7,539 bases of DNA from JASSUD01 sp031963365 (GTDB lineage Bacteria > Pseudomonadota > Gammaproteobacteria > Burkholderiales > Burkholderiaceae), in contig JASSUF010000128.1 of assembly GCA_031963365.1 (NCBI GenBank), forward strand, positions 1 to 7,539, written 5' to 3'. This document shows, piece by piece, positions 1 to 6,790 of this stretch (positions are counted from its first letter, which is position 1; every line of letters starts with the position of its first letter). A model generated the notes under the pieces. It did no database searches. It was not told the origin of the DNA and saw only the letters and a program-made list of their open reading frames with translations. A program made the translations under genes and the position numbers.

Positions 1-51
1 CGCACGGTTCTTAGGGGACGGCGGCTCAGCAATGCGCCGCTGTTACCCGAC
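1..51 (+). mobile_element. 3' end of a group II intron (domain V 3' strand, domain VI, 3' splice site)
   Basis: The window opens inside a group II intron. Positions 1-10 (CGCACGGTTC) match the 3' strand of domain V, and 11-13 (TTA) are the J5/6 linker. Domain VI is 14-48: GGG 14-16 pairs with CCC 46-48, G17 wobbles with T44, and 18-28 pairs with 33-43 apart from one T/C mismatch. The apex is a GCAA tetraloop at 29-32. A45 is left unpaired, seven bases from the end, where the branch-point adenosine belongs. The intron should end ...CCCGAC at 51, fitting the AY 3' terminus of the class. Domains I-IV, the catalytic strand of domain V and any reverse transcriptase lie off the left edge. The pairing is seen directly; identification rests on the known consensus, and splicing activity is not shown. 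Confidence 0.85.
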
Positions 52-64
52 TCATGAAAGGCTT

Positions 65-136
65 TTAGACAAAATCCAGCAGCGGTTCCAGATATCGTTT
101 CGGATCATTGCCAAACAAGAGCAAATCGAAAAGCAT
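65..136 (-). other. Very short minus-strand reading frame beside the intron junction
   Basis: ATG at 136-134 opens a 23-codon frame (begins MLFDLLLFGNDPKRY) ending at TAA 67-65, just before the intron boundary. An AAGGTG stretch sits 7 nt upstream of the ATG, a fair ribosome-binding site. It is in tandem with the kinase remnant upstream on the same strand. It could be the start of a gene cut off by the intron insertion, or chance. No family is recognised. Confidence 0.2.
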
Positions 137-166
137 GACAGCACCTTATTATTTCACGGTGGAATG

Positions 167-454
167 TCAGTAAATCACAACGTGTGCTTCGGTCGGCAGC
201 GGGAGATCCCACCGCACGAGCATTCCCTCGAGGGTCCGGTTTGACAATGAAGTGTCACGCCGACTGTTCCGACGAAGAAGCTCTGCGCGGGGTTTCTCCA
301 GATAAACCAGCTTTACCTCGGCGTGGTATGCGAACAGCAGGTCCAGCGTTTTAACGTGTTTGCCTAACAAACAATTGCGGCGAGCTACTACAGGCATTTT
401 TATGGGCCTTAAGGCGCATGCGATTCGTGCGCGGTCTTTTAAAAAGACAATCCA
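167..454 (-). pseudogene. C-terminal remnant of an AAA_33-type P-loop kinase (HD/predicted-kinase family)
   Basis: A minus-strand frame, open from the TAA at 457-455 down to TGA 169-167, encodes a piece resembling the C-terminal part of AAA family predicted kinases, which in proteobacteria are often fused to an HD domain. The recognisable string is DLLFAYHAEVKLVYLE (residues about 19-34 counted from the Met at 397), followed by PRAELLRRN and a tail ending LPLPTEAH. The similarity seems to begin upstream of that Met (KDRARIACALR, about 437-405), so the Met is not a true start. The Walker A half and any HD domain are absent. The usual WNATN-type segment is degraded to VARRN. I judge it a non-functional 3' fragment, divergent to the NACHT gene. 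Its 5' truncation lies within 15 nt of that gene's ATG. Family assignment is from memory of the motif pattern. Confidence 0.7.
434..448. promoter_or_regulatory. 15-nt inverted repeat upstream of the NACHT gene
   Basis: GTCTTTT (434-440) and AAAAGAC (442-448) form a perfect inverted repeat around A441, 19 nt before the start codon. It could be an operator half-site pair or a small mRNA hairpin just ahead of the ribosome-binding site. No strong promoter is visible; the best -35/-10-like pair nearby (TTGCGG 375-380, TTTTAT 398-403, 17-nt spacer) is weak. Function is inferred from position only. Confidence 0.35.
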
Positions 455-456
455 TT

Positions 457-460
457 AGGA
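457..460 (+). promoter_or_regulatory. Ribosome-binding site of the NACHT gene
   Basis: AGGA, followed by a 7-nt A-rich spacer, precedes the ATG at 468. It supports this start over the next in-frame Met (residue 20, at 525). The core is short but well placed. Confidence 0.65.
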
Positions 461-467
461 AAAAAGT

Positions 468-3400
468 ATGTTTGGAAGAATCACTGGCCAACCCTCCAGT
501 TCAAACCAGGCGCAACAGACCCCCATGCAAGCATCTGTGCAGACATCCGAGCCGATAGAGGAGGGAGGTCTAAAGCGTAAGGCAGCTGCTGACCACTTGT
601 ATAAAGGCGACAAGGAGTTTTCAAAGGCTGCTGAGCACTATAAAAAAACACAAGACTGGGGTTATGAGGAAAGGCATCCTGCATCCATTCCTCCCGCCGT
701 TATGGGCTATAAAGGCATGTCCGCTATACCGGCAGCTGCTTCAACCCCTTCTGCAGATAGCACCATCCGTTTGACTCAGTCTGCCGAATTTTTTCCTTCA
801 AAGGTTTCTTTAACGCCATCGCCTAAGGCGCCAGAAGCGTGTCCGCAGGAGAAACATCAATGGGTGGCCCAGGTCTTTGAAACCATCCTACAACAGTTTC
901 ATGACTTAGACTTGTTTCAAAGTTCGCCGAGTCTTTTTTTAGTCTATGCGCATAACAATAATCCGCTGGGCAAAGCTAATGCAGAAGTTTCCCAGGGCGT
1001 GATTCAATGGTTATCGAACCTGCGCTCCAATTTGCAATCTGATCGCTCAGCCAGTGGCCACCAAGTTTTACCGCTTCCCGCCACGCCGGAAGACACGGCC
1101 AAAGCTAACGATATCTTATCCAGTCAACTTTGCTTATTACCCAACCACGATGGTTCAGTAGAGCACGTTGTGCTGTGTGGTTCAGAACTGTTGGGGCGCT
1201 ATATGGACCCGCCGTACTATCGGCGTTTTTGTGAGGAGATTAAACGCGCCTATCAGGAAACCATTGAGCGCACGGATGACTTTACTCAGGTTGAGGCCGC
1301 GATACGCAAGGTGGTGAATGCCAACTTAAACGAAAAGGATTTCCACCATGTGCTGACGGAATTGGCGTTTTTACAAATCCGCTATGAGTACCACAAGGAC
1401 AAGCATGGCATTATCCCACTCCTGCTTAACAGCACTGCTCAACAATGCTTGCCGAAGTTTATTGTTGGCTCGACCGCGATTCGCATCGAAGACTCCATCT
1501 GGCGCACGCCCAGCCAGTGGAAGGGAAAGCAGACATATCAAGATGAAGGCTTGCACATAGGCTTCTTCAAGCTATTAAAACGGCTGTTAGTGAAACAAGA
1601 GCGGTGCATAGCGCTGGTAGGAGAAAAAATCTATGAAGCCTGCTTGCAGAAATTGCGTGAAGATCAGTCGCATACGTTGACAGCAGAGGAATTTTCACGG
1701 TTCATGAATCAAGCCTGTGTGAAGGCCCTCGAAGCGTTGAAAAAAGACCACGCCGCTGATCTACGGGAGCTGAGTGCCCAAAAAGCTCAGGAAAATATCC
1801 TGACAGCAATCAAACAGATCACTGGCAAACTGCTCGTAGCGCCTGATCAGCTTCGATCCGCTTTGGCGGAATCGTATTCTGCCAAGAGCTTGTCAATCCA
1901 ACGGGTGTCGGGAGAGGAAACCTCGCTGAATAATTGCTATATCAATCTAGCCATTGTGGAAAGCCAGGCGCAACGTGACAAAGATAAAGAGGAACTGAAA
2001 AAACAAGCGAAAACGTTCGAACGCTTACCGAGTGATGAACGGCTTGAAGCGACGAATCTCAATAAATTGATTCCGTTAGAGCGGCTTTTTGAGACGCAGA
2101 AACTGCGCAATGGATCAGAGGCTATTCCCAAGCGGATCTTAATTCAGGGGCGAGCGGGCATTGGCAAGACGACTTTATGCAAAAAACTGGTTTATGAGTA
2201 TCACCACAATAAACTTTGGCAAGATCAGTTTGAGTGTGTCTTGTGGGTGCCATTACGACAACTCAAAACTTCTTCTCCGCAACGCTTTGAAGACTTGCTC
2301 TGTAACCAATACTTTAGAAGCCATGAGAGAAGCCGAGCGGAAGCATTAGCTAAAACTTTTTACGATCATCGAGACAAGACGCTTTTCATCTTAGATGGCT
2401 TAGATGAGGTGGCAAGTGAATTAGCAGATGATCGTAGTCCACTCAAGGGATTTCTAGAGGAGCTGCTTAATCAAAAGCATGTGGTAGTCACCTCTCGGCC
2501 AGCCGGGGTAGATAGTCGAATACTGGGGCAATTGGATTTAGAGTTAGAAACCATTGGGTTTAGTCCAGAGAATGTCCAAACCTATATTGAAAAATTTGCG
2601 CCTCCATCGGCCCAGACTGCGATTCAGCAATTTATCAATCGCACTCCTATAGTTCAAAGCTTAGTCAATATTCCCATTCAGTTGGATGCGCTGTGCTATA
2701 GCTGGGACAGACTTCCCAGAAATCAAGCGGTGACAATGTCGATGCTCTATGAAGCGATGGTCGATAAATTATGGCGTAAAGATGGGAAGCGTTTAGAGAA
2801 AGAGGCTAAAGCGGGTAAACCCTTTGGGCCTTCTGAGCTCTTCGCTTTGTCCAAAGCTCGAGTCGAAAAGGTCATGGGTGCTGAGATCTATTACTTGGGT
2901 TATCTCGCCTTTAAGGGATTAGAGAGAGGGCAAATTGAGTTTAGTATTGATGAACTTGATAAATATCAGGCAGAACTCGAAACACAAGGCCCATCAACCC
3001 TCATTTTGCCTGACGATTTCACGATTGATCTGAAAAAGACCTCATATTTACATACGGTCGATGCAGAACAGCCTGAATCCGAGCGGCACTATCATTTCTT
3101 GCATTTAACGTTTCAGGAGTTCTTTGCGGCGAAATTCCTGGTACGGCATCTACAGGCTAATTCAAAAGTAGTGCGCCCTGACTCAGGGTTAATGTTCAGT
3201 CAAGCGGAACTAGAAAGGTTTATTGCGCAACATAAATATAACCCGCGTTATGAGATTGTGTGGTGGATGGTTGCTGGGCTGCTCAAGGACGCTCCATTAG
3301 AGCGCTTCTTTACACTGTTAGAGCAAGCGCCGCGAGATTTAATTGGAGGGCGTCACCAACAAGTGATGATGGAGTGCTTGAATGAGGCGCACGCCCAATT

Positions 3401-6248
3401 AGATCCAGCAACAGTCAATAAACTAGAAGCAGAGTTGATGCAGTGGTTCCATTTTGAAATGAAGCTGAAAAAATATTGGCGGAGTGAATTAGGTCGTCAG
3501 AGCGCTTTTCCAGAGCATTTATTAATTAAGAGCCTGGACGCCCTTAAAAATAAGCGACAAGTTATTGAGACTTTAGGAGCTCGCTCTGTTTTGTCTGTTG
3601 AAGCCATCTCTGCCTTGATTAATGCATTACAGGATGAAAATGGGGATGTCAAAGCCGCCTCTTTTAAGGCGCTAAGCCATCAAAGAATGCTGCCTGCTGA
3701 TGCGGTCCAGGCTTTGATCGTAGCGTTATGGAATGAAGATCGATTTATCAGAGATGAAGCTGTCAAAGCATTAGGCCTCCAAGAAACGCTGCCTGCTGGT
3801 GTGATTCAGGCTCTGATTGTAGCGTTACGGGATGAAGATCAGACTGTCAGGAGTACGGCTGCTAAGGCATTAGGTCAACAGGAAGTATTGTCTGATGAAG
3901 CCAATTTGGCTTTGGTTGCAGCACTACGAGATGAAAACGAGTGCGGCATATCCGAGGCTGCCGAAAAATTGGGTCAACAGAAAACGCTGTCTGATGACGA
4001 TATTCAAGTATTACTCATATTTTTACAGGATAAAAGTAAAGATAAGCTCTCTAGGCTTCTAATTGCCAATGAATTAGGTGAGCAGAAAACGTTGCCTGAG
4101 GCTGCCATTCAGGTTTTGATCACGGCGCTACAAGATGAGGAAGTGCTTATCAGAATTGGATCTGCCAATGCATTAGGAAAACAAGAAACACTGTCTGATG
4201 AAACCATTGAAGCCTTAATTGAAGCATTAGAAGATGAAGAAAAAGATATTAGATCTGCAGCTGCTCGCGCATTAGGCCAAGAAAAAATGCTTCCAGAAGC
4301 TGCCATTCAAGCCTTGGCTATATTGTTAGATGAATATGGAAACGAGGATGTTAGGTACGCGGCTACTAGAACCTTAAACCGGCAGAAAATCCTGCCTAAT
4401 AACGTCCGTCAAGCTCTGGACATTACGATTTTAAATGATGAAGGCTGGTATGTCAGATCAGAGATTATTAGAGCGTTGGGTCAACAGAAAATATTATCTG
4501 ATAGGGTCATTCGGGAATTGCTTATGGTCTTACGGCATGACAGTCAGTTTATTAGATCTGCGGCTATCCAAGCATTGGGCCAGCAACCAGAGCTGCCTAT
4601 TATTGCCAACTTAGCTCTGGTTGAAGCATTACACGATGAAGATTGGTCTGTCCACTTTGAAGCTGGTAAGGCACTACACACACAGAAAATGTTGTGTGAT
4701 GATGTCATACAGGCCTTAGCTGTAGCACTACAGGATGAAAGAAAAAAGAATAAGTATGAAATTGTTAGCTTATTAAAGGCACAGAAAACTCTGCCTGATA
4801 ATGTCATTCAAGCCCTGATCATAGCGTTACAGGATAAAAACAAGGAGATCAGAGATGCGGTTGCTAAGGTGTTAGCCTGCCAAAAAACGCTGCCTGATAA
4901 TGTTATTCAGGATTTGATCATAGCATTACGGGATGAAAACGAGGAAGTCGGAAATCCAGCTGCCGACGCACTAGTTCATTGGGAGAAGTTACCCGACAGC
5001 GCAATTCAGGCCCTAATGGTAGCGCTACAAGCTGAAAGTAAATCTATTAAACAGAGAGTTGTGAAAGTATTAGGTCAACAGAAAACGTTGTCGGCCGACA
5101 CTATTATGGCTCTAATCACAACCTTAAGAGATGAAAACGAGGGCGTCAGATGCGCAGTTGTCAAAGCTCTAGCTCATCAAGAAACATTACCTGGGAATGT
5201 CGATCAGAAATTGACCGCAGCATTAAAAGATGAAAGCCGGAGCGTTAGGATTGCGACTATCAATGCATTAGACAACCAGAAAATGCTGTCTGATAATATT
5301 AACCAAGCTCTAATCATAGAGTTAATAAGAGATGAAGACAAGGACATCAGATACGCAGCTGTTAAAAGTTTAGGGCGTCAGGAAACGTTACCTAGGGATA
5401 CCATTGAGAAATTAAGCGCAGCATTAAAAGATAAAGATTGGAGTATCAGGGTTGCGACTATCGATGCATTAGGCAAGCAGAAAATACTGTCTGATAGGAT
5501 TATCCAGGCCTTAATCACAGTGTTGCAGGATGATGAGGATCGATGGATTAGAAGGTCGGCTGCTGAGGCACTAAGCCACCAGGAACTGCTGCCTGAAGAT
5601 GTCGACTTAGCTTTGATTGAAACGTTGAAGAATGAATACGAATATAAAGACGAAGACGAAAAAATCGTAGATGAGATTGTCAATACATTACGTAACCAGA
5701 AAATGCTGTCTGCTGACGTTATTTTGGCGTTACTTGATGCAATAGAAGATGAGAACGAAAAAGTCAGCGACAACGCTATTAGTGTATTAACTGCCCAGAA
5801 AATATTATCGGCCTCTGCTATCTTAGTTCTAACCGAAGCATTAACGGATGAAAATAAGAAAATCAGAGATGCGGCTGTCGCAGCATTAGGCCGTCAGAAA
5901 ACACTGCCCGATGCCGCTATTCAAGCTTTAATAAAAATGCCAAAGGATGAAGTGTATATTCGGGCTAGGATTGCTGAGGTATTAAGGTCCCATATTGATC
6001 AACTTTACATGTTGCTTTTGAGCTTAACATTTGAGCAGATTCAATTCCTTTATAGCTACGTCTTGTTTCCATACAGCTGTACCCATATTGCACCGTTATA
6101 TATTCAAGATCAGAGACTGAAGTTCTATACGGCAGCAGGGCTAGGACAATCCGATCCTCTCACACTTGAACAAATCGCCGTTGTAACCCAAGCCTTCCAG
6201 GTTACCCAAGCTACGCTATCTGATAGAGGAGCAGCCGTTTCTGATTGA
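468..6248 (+). CDS. Giant NACHT NTPase with HEAT-repeat array, NLR-like (1926 aa)
   Basis: A STAND-class signalling ATPase, probably cytoplasmic; no signal peptide or membrane helix is seen. Residues 1-150 are polar and Ser/Pro/Gln-rich, with one TPR-like helix pair near 36-62. Residues 150-345 may be a TIR/SEFIR-like fold: strands at 157-161 (FLVYA), 233-238 (HVVLCG) and 314-320 (GIIPLLL). Residues 345-525 are helical and charged. The NACHT core has Walker A GRAGIGKTT (561-569, Lys567), Walker B LFILDGLDE (639-647), sensor VVVTSRP (672-678), a NIP element (734-736) and HLTFQEFFAA (879-888). About 24 HEAT-like units fill 1040-1842, then a cap of 84 residues. By analogy with NACHT/NLR proteins, the repeats would sense a ligand and NTP-driven oligomerisation would activate the N-terminus. 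The frame is intact across 5.8 kb, so the gene is probably functional. Function, whether anti-phage or host-directed, is not settled; the TIR-like call is the weakest part. Confidence 0.93.
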   Translation: MFGRITGQPSSSNQAQQTPMQASVQTSEPIEEGGLKRKAAADHLYKGDKEFSKAAEHYKKTQDWGYEERHPASIPPAVMGYKGMSAIPAAASTPSADSTIRLTQSAEFFPSKVSLTPSPKAPEACPQEKHQWVAQVFETILQQFHDLDLFQSSPSLFLVYAHNNNPLGKANAEVSQGVIQWLSNLRSNLQSDRSASGHQVLPLPATPEDTAKANDILSSQLCLLPNHDGSVEHVVLCGSELLGRYMDPPYYRRFCEEIKRAYQETIERTDDFTQVEAAIRKVVNANLNEKDFHHVLTELAFLQIRYEYHKDKHGIIPLLLNSTAQQCLPKFIVGSTAIRIEDSIWRTPSQWKGKQTYQDEGLHIGFFKLLKRLLVKQERCIALVGEKIYEACLQKLREDQSHTLTAEEFSRFMNQACVKALEALKKDHAADLRELSAQKAQENILTAIKQITGKLLVAPDQLRSALAESYSAKSLSIQRVSGEETSLNNCYINLAIVESQAQRDKDKEELKKQAKTFERLPSDERLEATNLNKLIPLERLFETQKLRNGSEAIPKRILIQGRAGIGKTTLCKKLVYEYHHNKLWQDQFECVLWVPLRQLKTSSPQRFEDLLCNQYFRSHERSRAEALAKTFYDHRDKTLFILDGLDEVASELADDRSPLKGFLEELLNQKHVVVTSRPAGVDSRILGQLDLELETIGFSPENVQTYIEKFAPPSAQTAIQQFINRTPIVQSLVNIPIQLDALCYSWDRLPRNQAVTMSMLYEAMVDKLWRKDGKRLEKEAKAGKPFGPSELFALSKARVEKVMGAEIYYLGYLAFKGLERGQIEFSIDELDKYQAELETQGPSTLILPDDFTIDLKKTSYLHTVDAEQPESERHYHFLHLTFQEFFAAKFLVRHLQANSKVVRPDSGLMFSQAELERFIAQHKYNPRYEIVWWMVAGLLKDAPLERFFTLLEQAPRDLIGGRHQQVMMECLNEAHAQLDPATVNKLEAELMQWFHFEMKLKKYWRSELGRQSAFPEHLLIKSLDALKNKRQVIETLGARSVLSVEAISALINALQDENGDVKAASFKALSHQRMLPADAVQALIVALWNEDRFIRDEAVKALGLQETLPAGVIQALIVALRDEDQTVRSTAAKALGQQEVLSDEANLALVAALRDENECGISEAAEKLGQQKTLSDDDIQVLLIFLQDKSKDKLSRLLIANELGEQKTLPEAAIQVLITALQDEEVLIRIGSANALGKQETLSDETIEALIEALEDEEKDIRSAAARALGQEKMLPEAAIQALAILLDEYGNEDVRYAATRTLNRQKILPNNVRQALDITILNDEGWYVRSEIIRALGQQKILSDRVIRELLMVLRHDSQFIRSAAIQALGQQPELPIIANLALVEALHDEDWSVHFEAGKALHTQKMLCDDVIQALAVALQDERKKNKYEIVSLLKAQKTLPDNVIQALIIALQDKNKEIRDAVAKVLACQKTLPDNVIQDLIIALRDENEEVGNPAADALVHWEKLPDSAIQALMVALQAESKSIKQRVVKVLGQQKTLSADTIMALITTLRDENEGVRCAVVKALAHQETLPGNVDQKLTAALKDESRSVRIATINALDNQKMLSDNINQALIIELIRDEDKDIRYAAVKSLGRQETLPRDTIEKLSAALKDKDWSIRVATIDALGKQKILSDRIIQALITVLQDDEDRWIRRSAAEALSHQELLPEDVDLALIETLKNEYEYKDEDEKIVDEIVNTLRNQKMLSADVILALLDAIEDENEKVSDNAISVLTAQKILSASAILVLTEALTDENKKIRDAAVAALGRQKTLPDAAIQALIKMPKDEVYIRARIAEVLRSHIDQLYMLLLSLTFEQIQFLYSYVLFPYSCTHIAPLYIQDQRLKFYTAAGLGQSDPLTLEQIAVVTQAFQVTQATLSDRGAAVSD
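3585..5993 (+). repeat. In-gene array of about 24 HEAT-like repeats (about 99 bp each)
   Basis: Residues 1040-1842 of the NACHT protein are a tandem array I divide by eye into 24 units. Most are 33 residues and read roughly: (T/M/I)L(P/S)D..IQALI.AL.DE...(I/V)R.AA..ALG.QK. Units of 34-39 residues occur, the longest with an acidic YKDEDE insertion encoded near 5645-5660. Each unit has the two amphipathic helices of HEAT/PBS-lyase-type repeats, and the array should form a superhelical binding surface. Copies have diverged at DNA level, so this is an old array rather than a fresh expansion. The conserved LGxQK-L turn is the clearest marker of unit boundaries. Confidence 0.9.
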
Positions 6249-6257
6249 AGAATAAAT

Positions 6258-6271
6258 CTTATACGTATAAG
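6258..6271. repeat. Perfect 14-bp palindrome CTTATACGTATAAG
   Basis: A fully symmetric palindrome starts 10 nt after the NACHT stop codon. A symmetric, AT-rich site of this kind can bind a dimeric protein. As RNA it would give only a 5-bp A/T-rich stem, so it is a poor terminator even though GGTTTTTC follows at 6280-6287. No function can be assigned. Confidence 0.5.
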
Positions 6272-6290
6272 GCAAAATCGGTTTTTCTTG

Positions 6291-6697
6291 GCATTCCTAA
6301 GAAACTTTCCAATAGCAGGTTTACTGTATCTGCAATACGCATTTGGTTTGTTTGATGAAGAGGTGGTGTTGGGTTGGATAGAAAACCCTTATCAGCAATA
6401 TTTCACAGGGGAGACGTACCTCCAAACGGAGGCGCCGATTGACTCGTCAAATCTGACGCATTGGCGTAAACGACTTGGAGAAGCAGGAGTAGAAGAGTTA
6501 TTGGCTGAGACGATTGAAGTGGCTAAACGTAGCGGCGTGATTAAAGCGTCGAGCGTAAAAAAGTGATCGTTGACACGACGGTGATGGAAAAGGCAATAGT
6601 GCATCCAACAGATTCTCGTTTGCCCGAGCGTTGCCGAGCACATATTGCAGCTATGGAGAGAGGCGCTGGTAAAAGGGGAGGGCTCATTGTGAACTGA
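6291..6697 (+). pseudogene. Truncated, frame-shifted IS5-family transposase fragment
   Basis: The first frame carries AGLLYLQYAFGLFDEEVV, WIENPYQQYFTGE and LTHWRKRLGEAGVEELLAET, hallmarks of IS5-type DDE transposases (N-terminal region, before and within the start of the catalytic domain). It hits TGA at 6564-6566. The family sequence resumes exactly in the -1 frame at 6563 with VIVDTTVMEKA and HPTDSRL, so the first catalytic Asp (in VDTT) is retained. Similarity fades after about 6640 and the frame ends at TGA 6695-6697. About the first 50 residues and well over half of the protein at the C-terminus are missing, and no terminal inverted repeats are recognisable. The TTG at 6288 is not a credible start. 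It is dead as a transposase whether or not the frameshift was once programmed. Confidence 0.85.
6557..6563 (+). promoter_or_regulatory. A_AAA_AAG slippery heptamer at the transposase frame break
   Basis: In the zero frame the codons are GTA AAA AAG TGA, so A AAA AAG lies exactly in the X_XXY_YYZ register used for -1 ribosomal frameshifting in bacteria, with a stop as the next codon. A -1 slip joins ...SSVKK to VIVDTT, the join seen in single-frame family members. A one-base loss in an A-run would look the same, and no clear stimulatory stem or upstream Shine-Dalgarno was identified. Confidence 0.4.
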
Positions 6698-6746
6698 CGT
6701 CGGGTAGCCAGGGCATAGCAATATGGCTCGGCTACCCGACGTCAGT
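6693..6746. repeat. 54-nt hairpin with 17-bp perfect arms and GCAA apex
   Basis: ACTGACGTCGGGTAGCC (6693-6709) is the exact reverse complement of 6730-6746. The stem continues imperfectly inside (G6711-T6728, G6712-C6727, then CATA 6714-6717 with TATG 6722-6725) to a GCAA loop at 6718-6721. Its 3' half, 6718-6740, matches the intron domain VI half at 29-51 at 17 of 23 ungapped positions, including GCAAT and TACCCGAC. Here the A equivalent to the branch point is paired with T, and no domain V precedes it, so it is not a working intron end. It marks the downstream limit of the IS5 remnant. It may be an intron-derived relic, a REP-like palindrome or a transcription-blocking hairpin. Confidence 0.85.
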
Positions 6747-6760
6747 CTCCTCAAGATTGC

Positions 6761-6787
6761 GGGCGTTCTTCAACGCCCCATATTTCT
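6761..6787 (+). terminator. Candidate intrinsic terminator with a weak T-tract
   Basis: GGGCGTT (6761-6767) and AACGCCC (6772-6778) form a perfect 7-bp stem around CTTC. The run after it, CATATTTCT, is only partly T-rich, so termination efficiency is uncertain. With the hairpin at 6693-6746 it is the first plausible stop for transcripts leaving the NACHT gene. Confidence 0.4.
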
Positions 6788-6790
6788 AAT

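Noticed and set aside
32..244. Plus-strand 70-codon frame beginning in the intron end
   Set aside because: It starts inside domain VI of the intron and runs opposite the kinase remnant, with no recognisable protein features.
375..403. TTGCGG-17-TTTTAT as the NACHT gene promoter
   Set aside because: It has only 3/6 and 4/6 matches to consensus; too weak to call without transcript data.
2161..2349. 62-codon plus-strand frame inside the NACHT core, and similar frames at 481-684, 1371-1556 and 1937-2131
   Set aside because: They are shadows within a well-supported coding frame that carries the Walker motifs.
4109..5773. Long minus-strand open frames opposite the HEAT array (4109-4306, 4544-4807, 5378-5773)
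   Set aside because: They are Ser/Asn-rich antisense shadows of the repeat-coding frame, with no ribosome-binding sites and no family character.
3585..5993. Periodic DNA of about 99 bp that could suggest a CRISPR or minisatellite array
   Set aside because: The period equals 33 codons, the frame is open throughout, the copies are diverged and the translation is a HEAT repeat; there are no spacer/repeat units.
6650..6746. Second functional group II intron end at the right hairpin
   Set aside because: There is no domain V-like 34-nt hairpin upstream, and the branch-point A equivalent is base-paired, so only a relic or coincidence remains possible.
6392..6754. Minus-strand 120-codon frame across the transposase remnant and the hairpin
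   Set aside because: It is antisense to a recognisable transposase and crosses the 6693-6746 hairpin; nothing in its sequence suggests a real protein.
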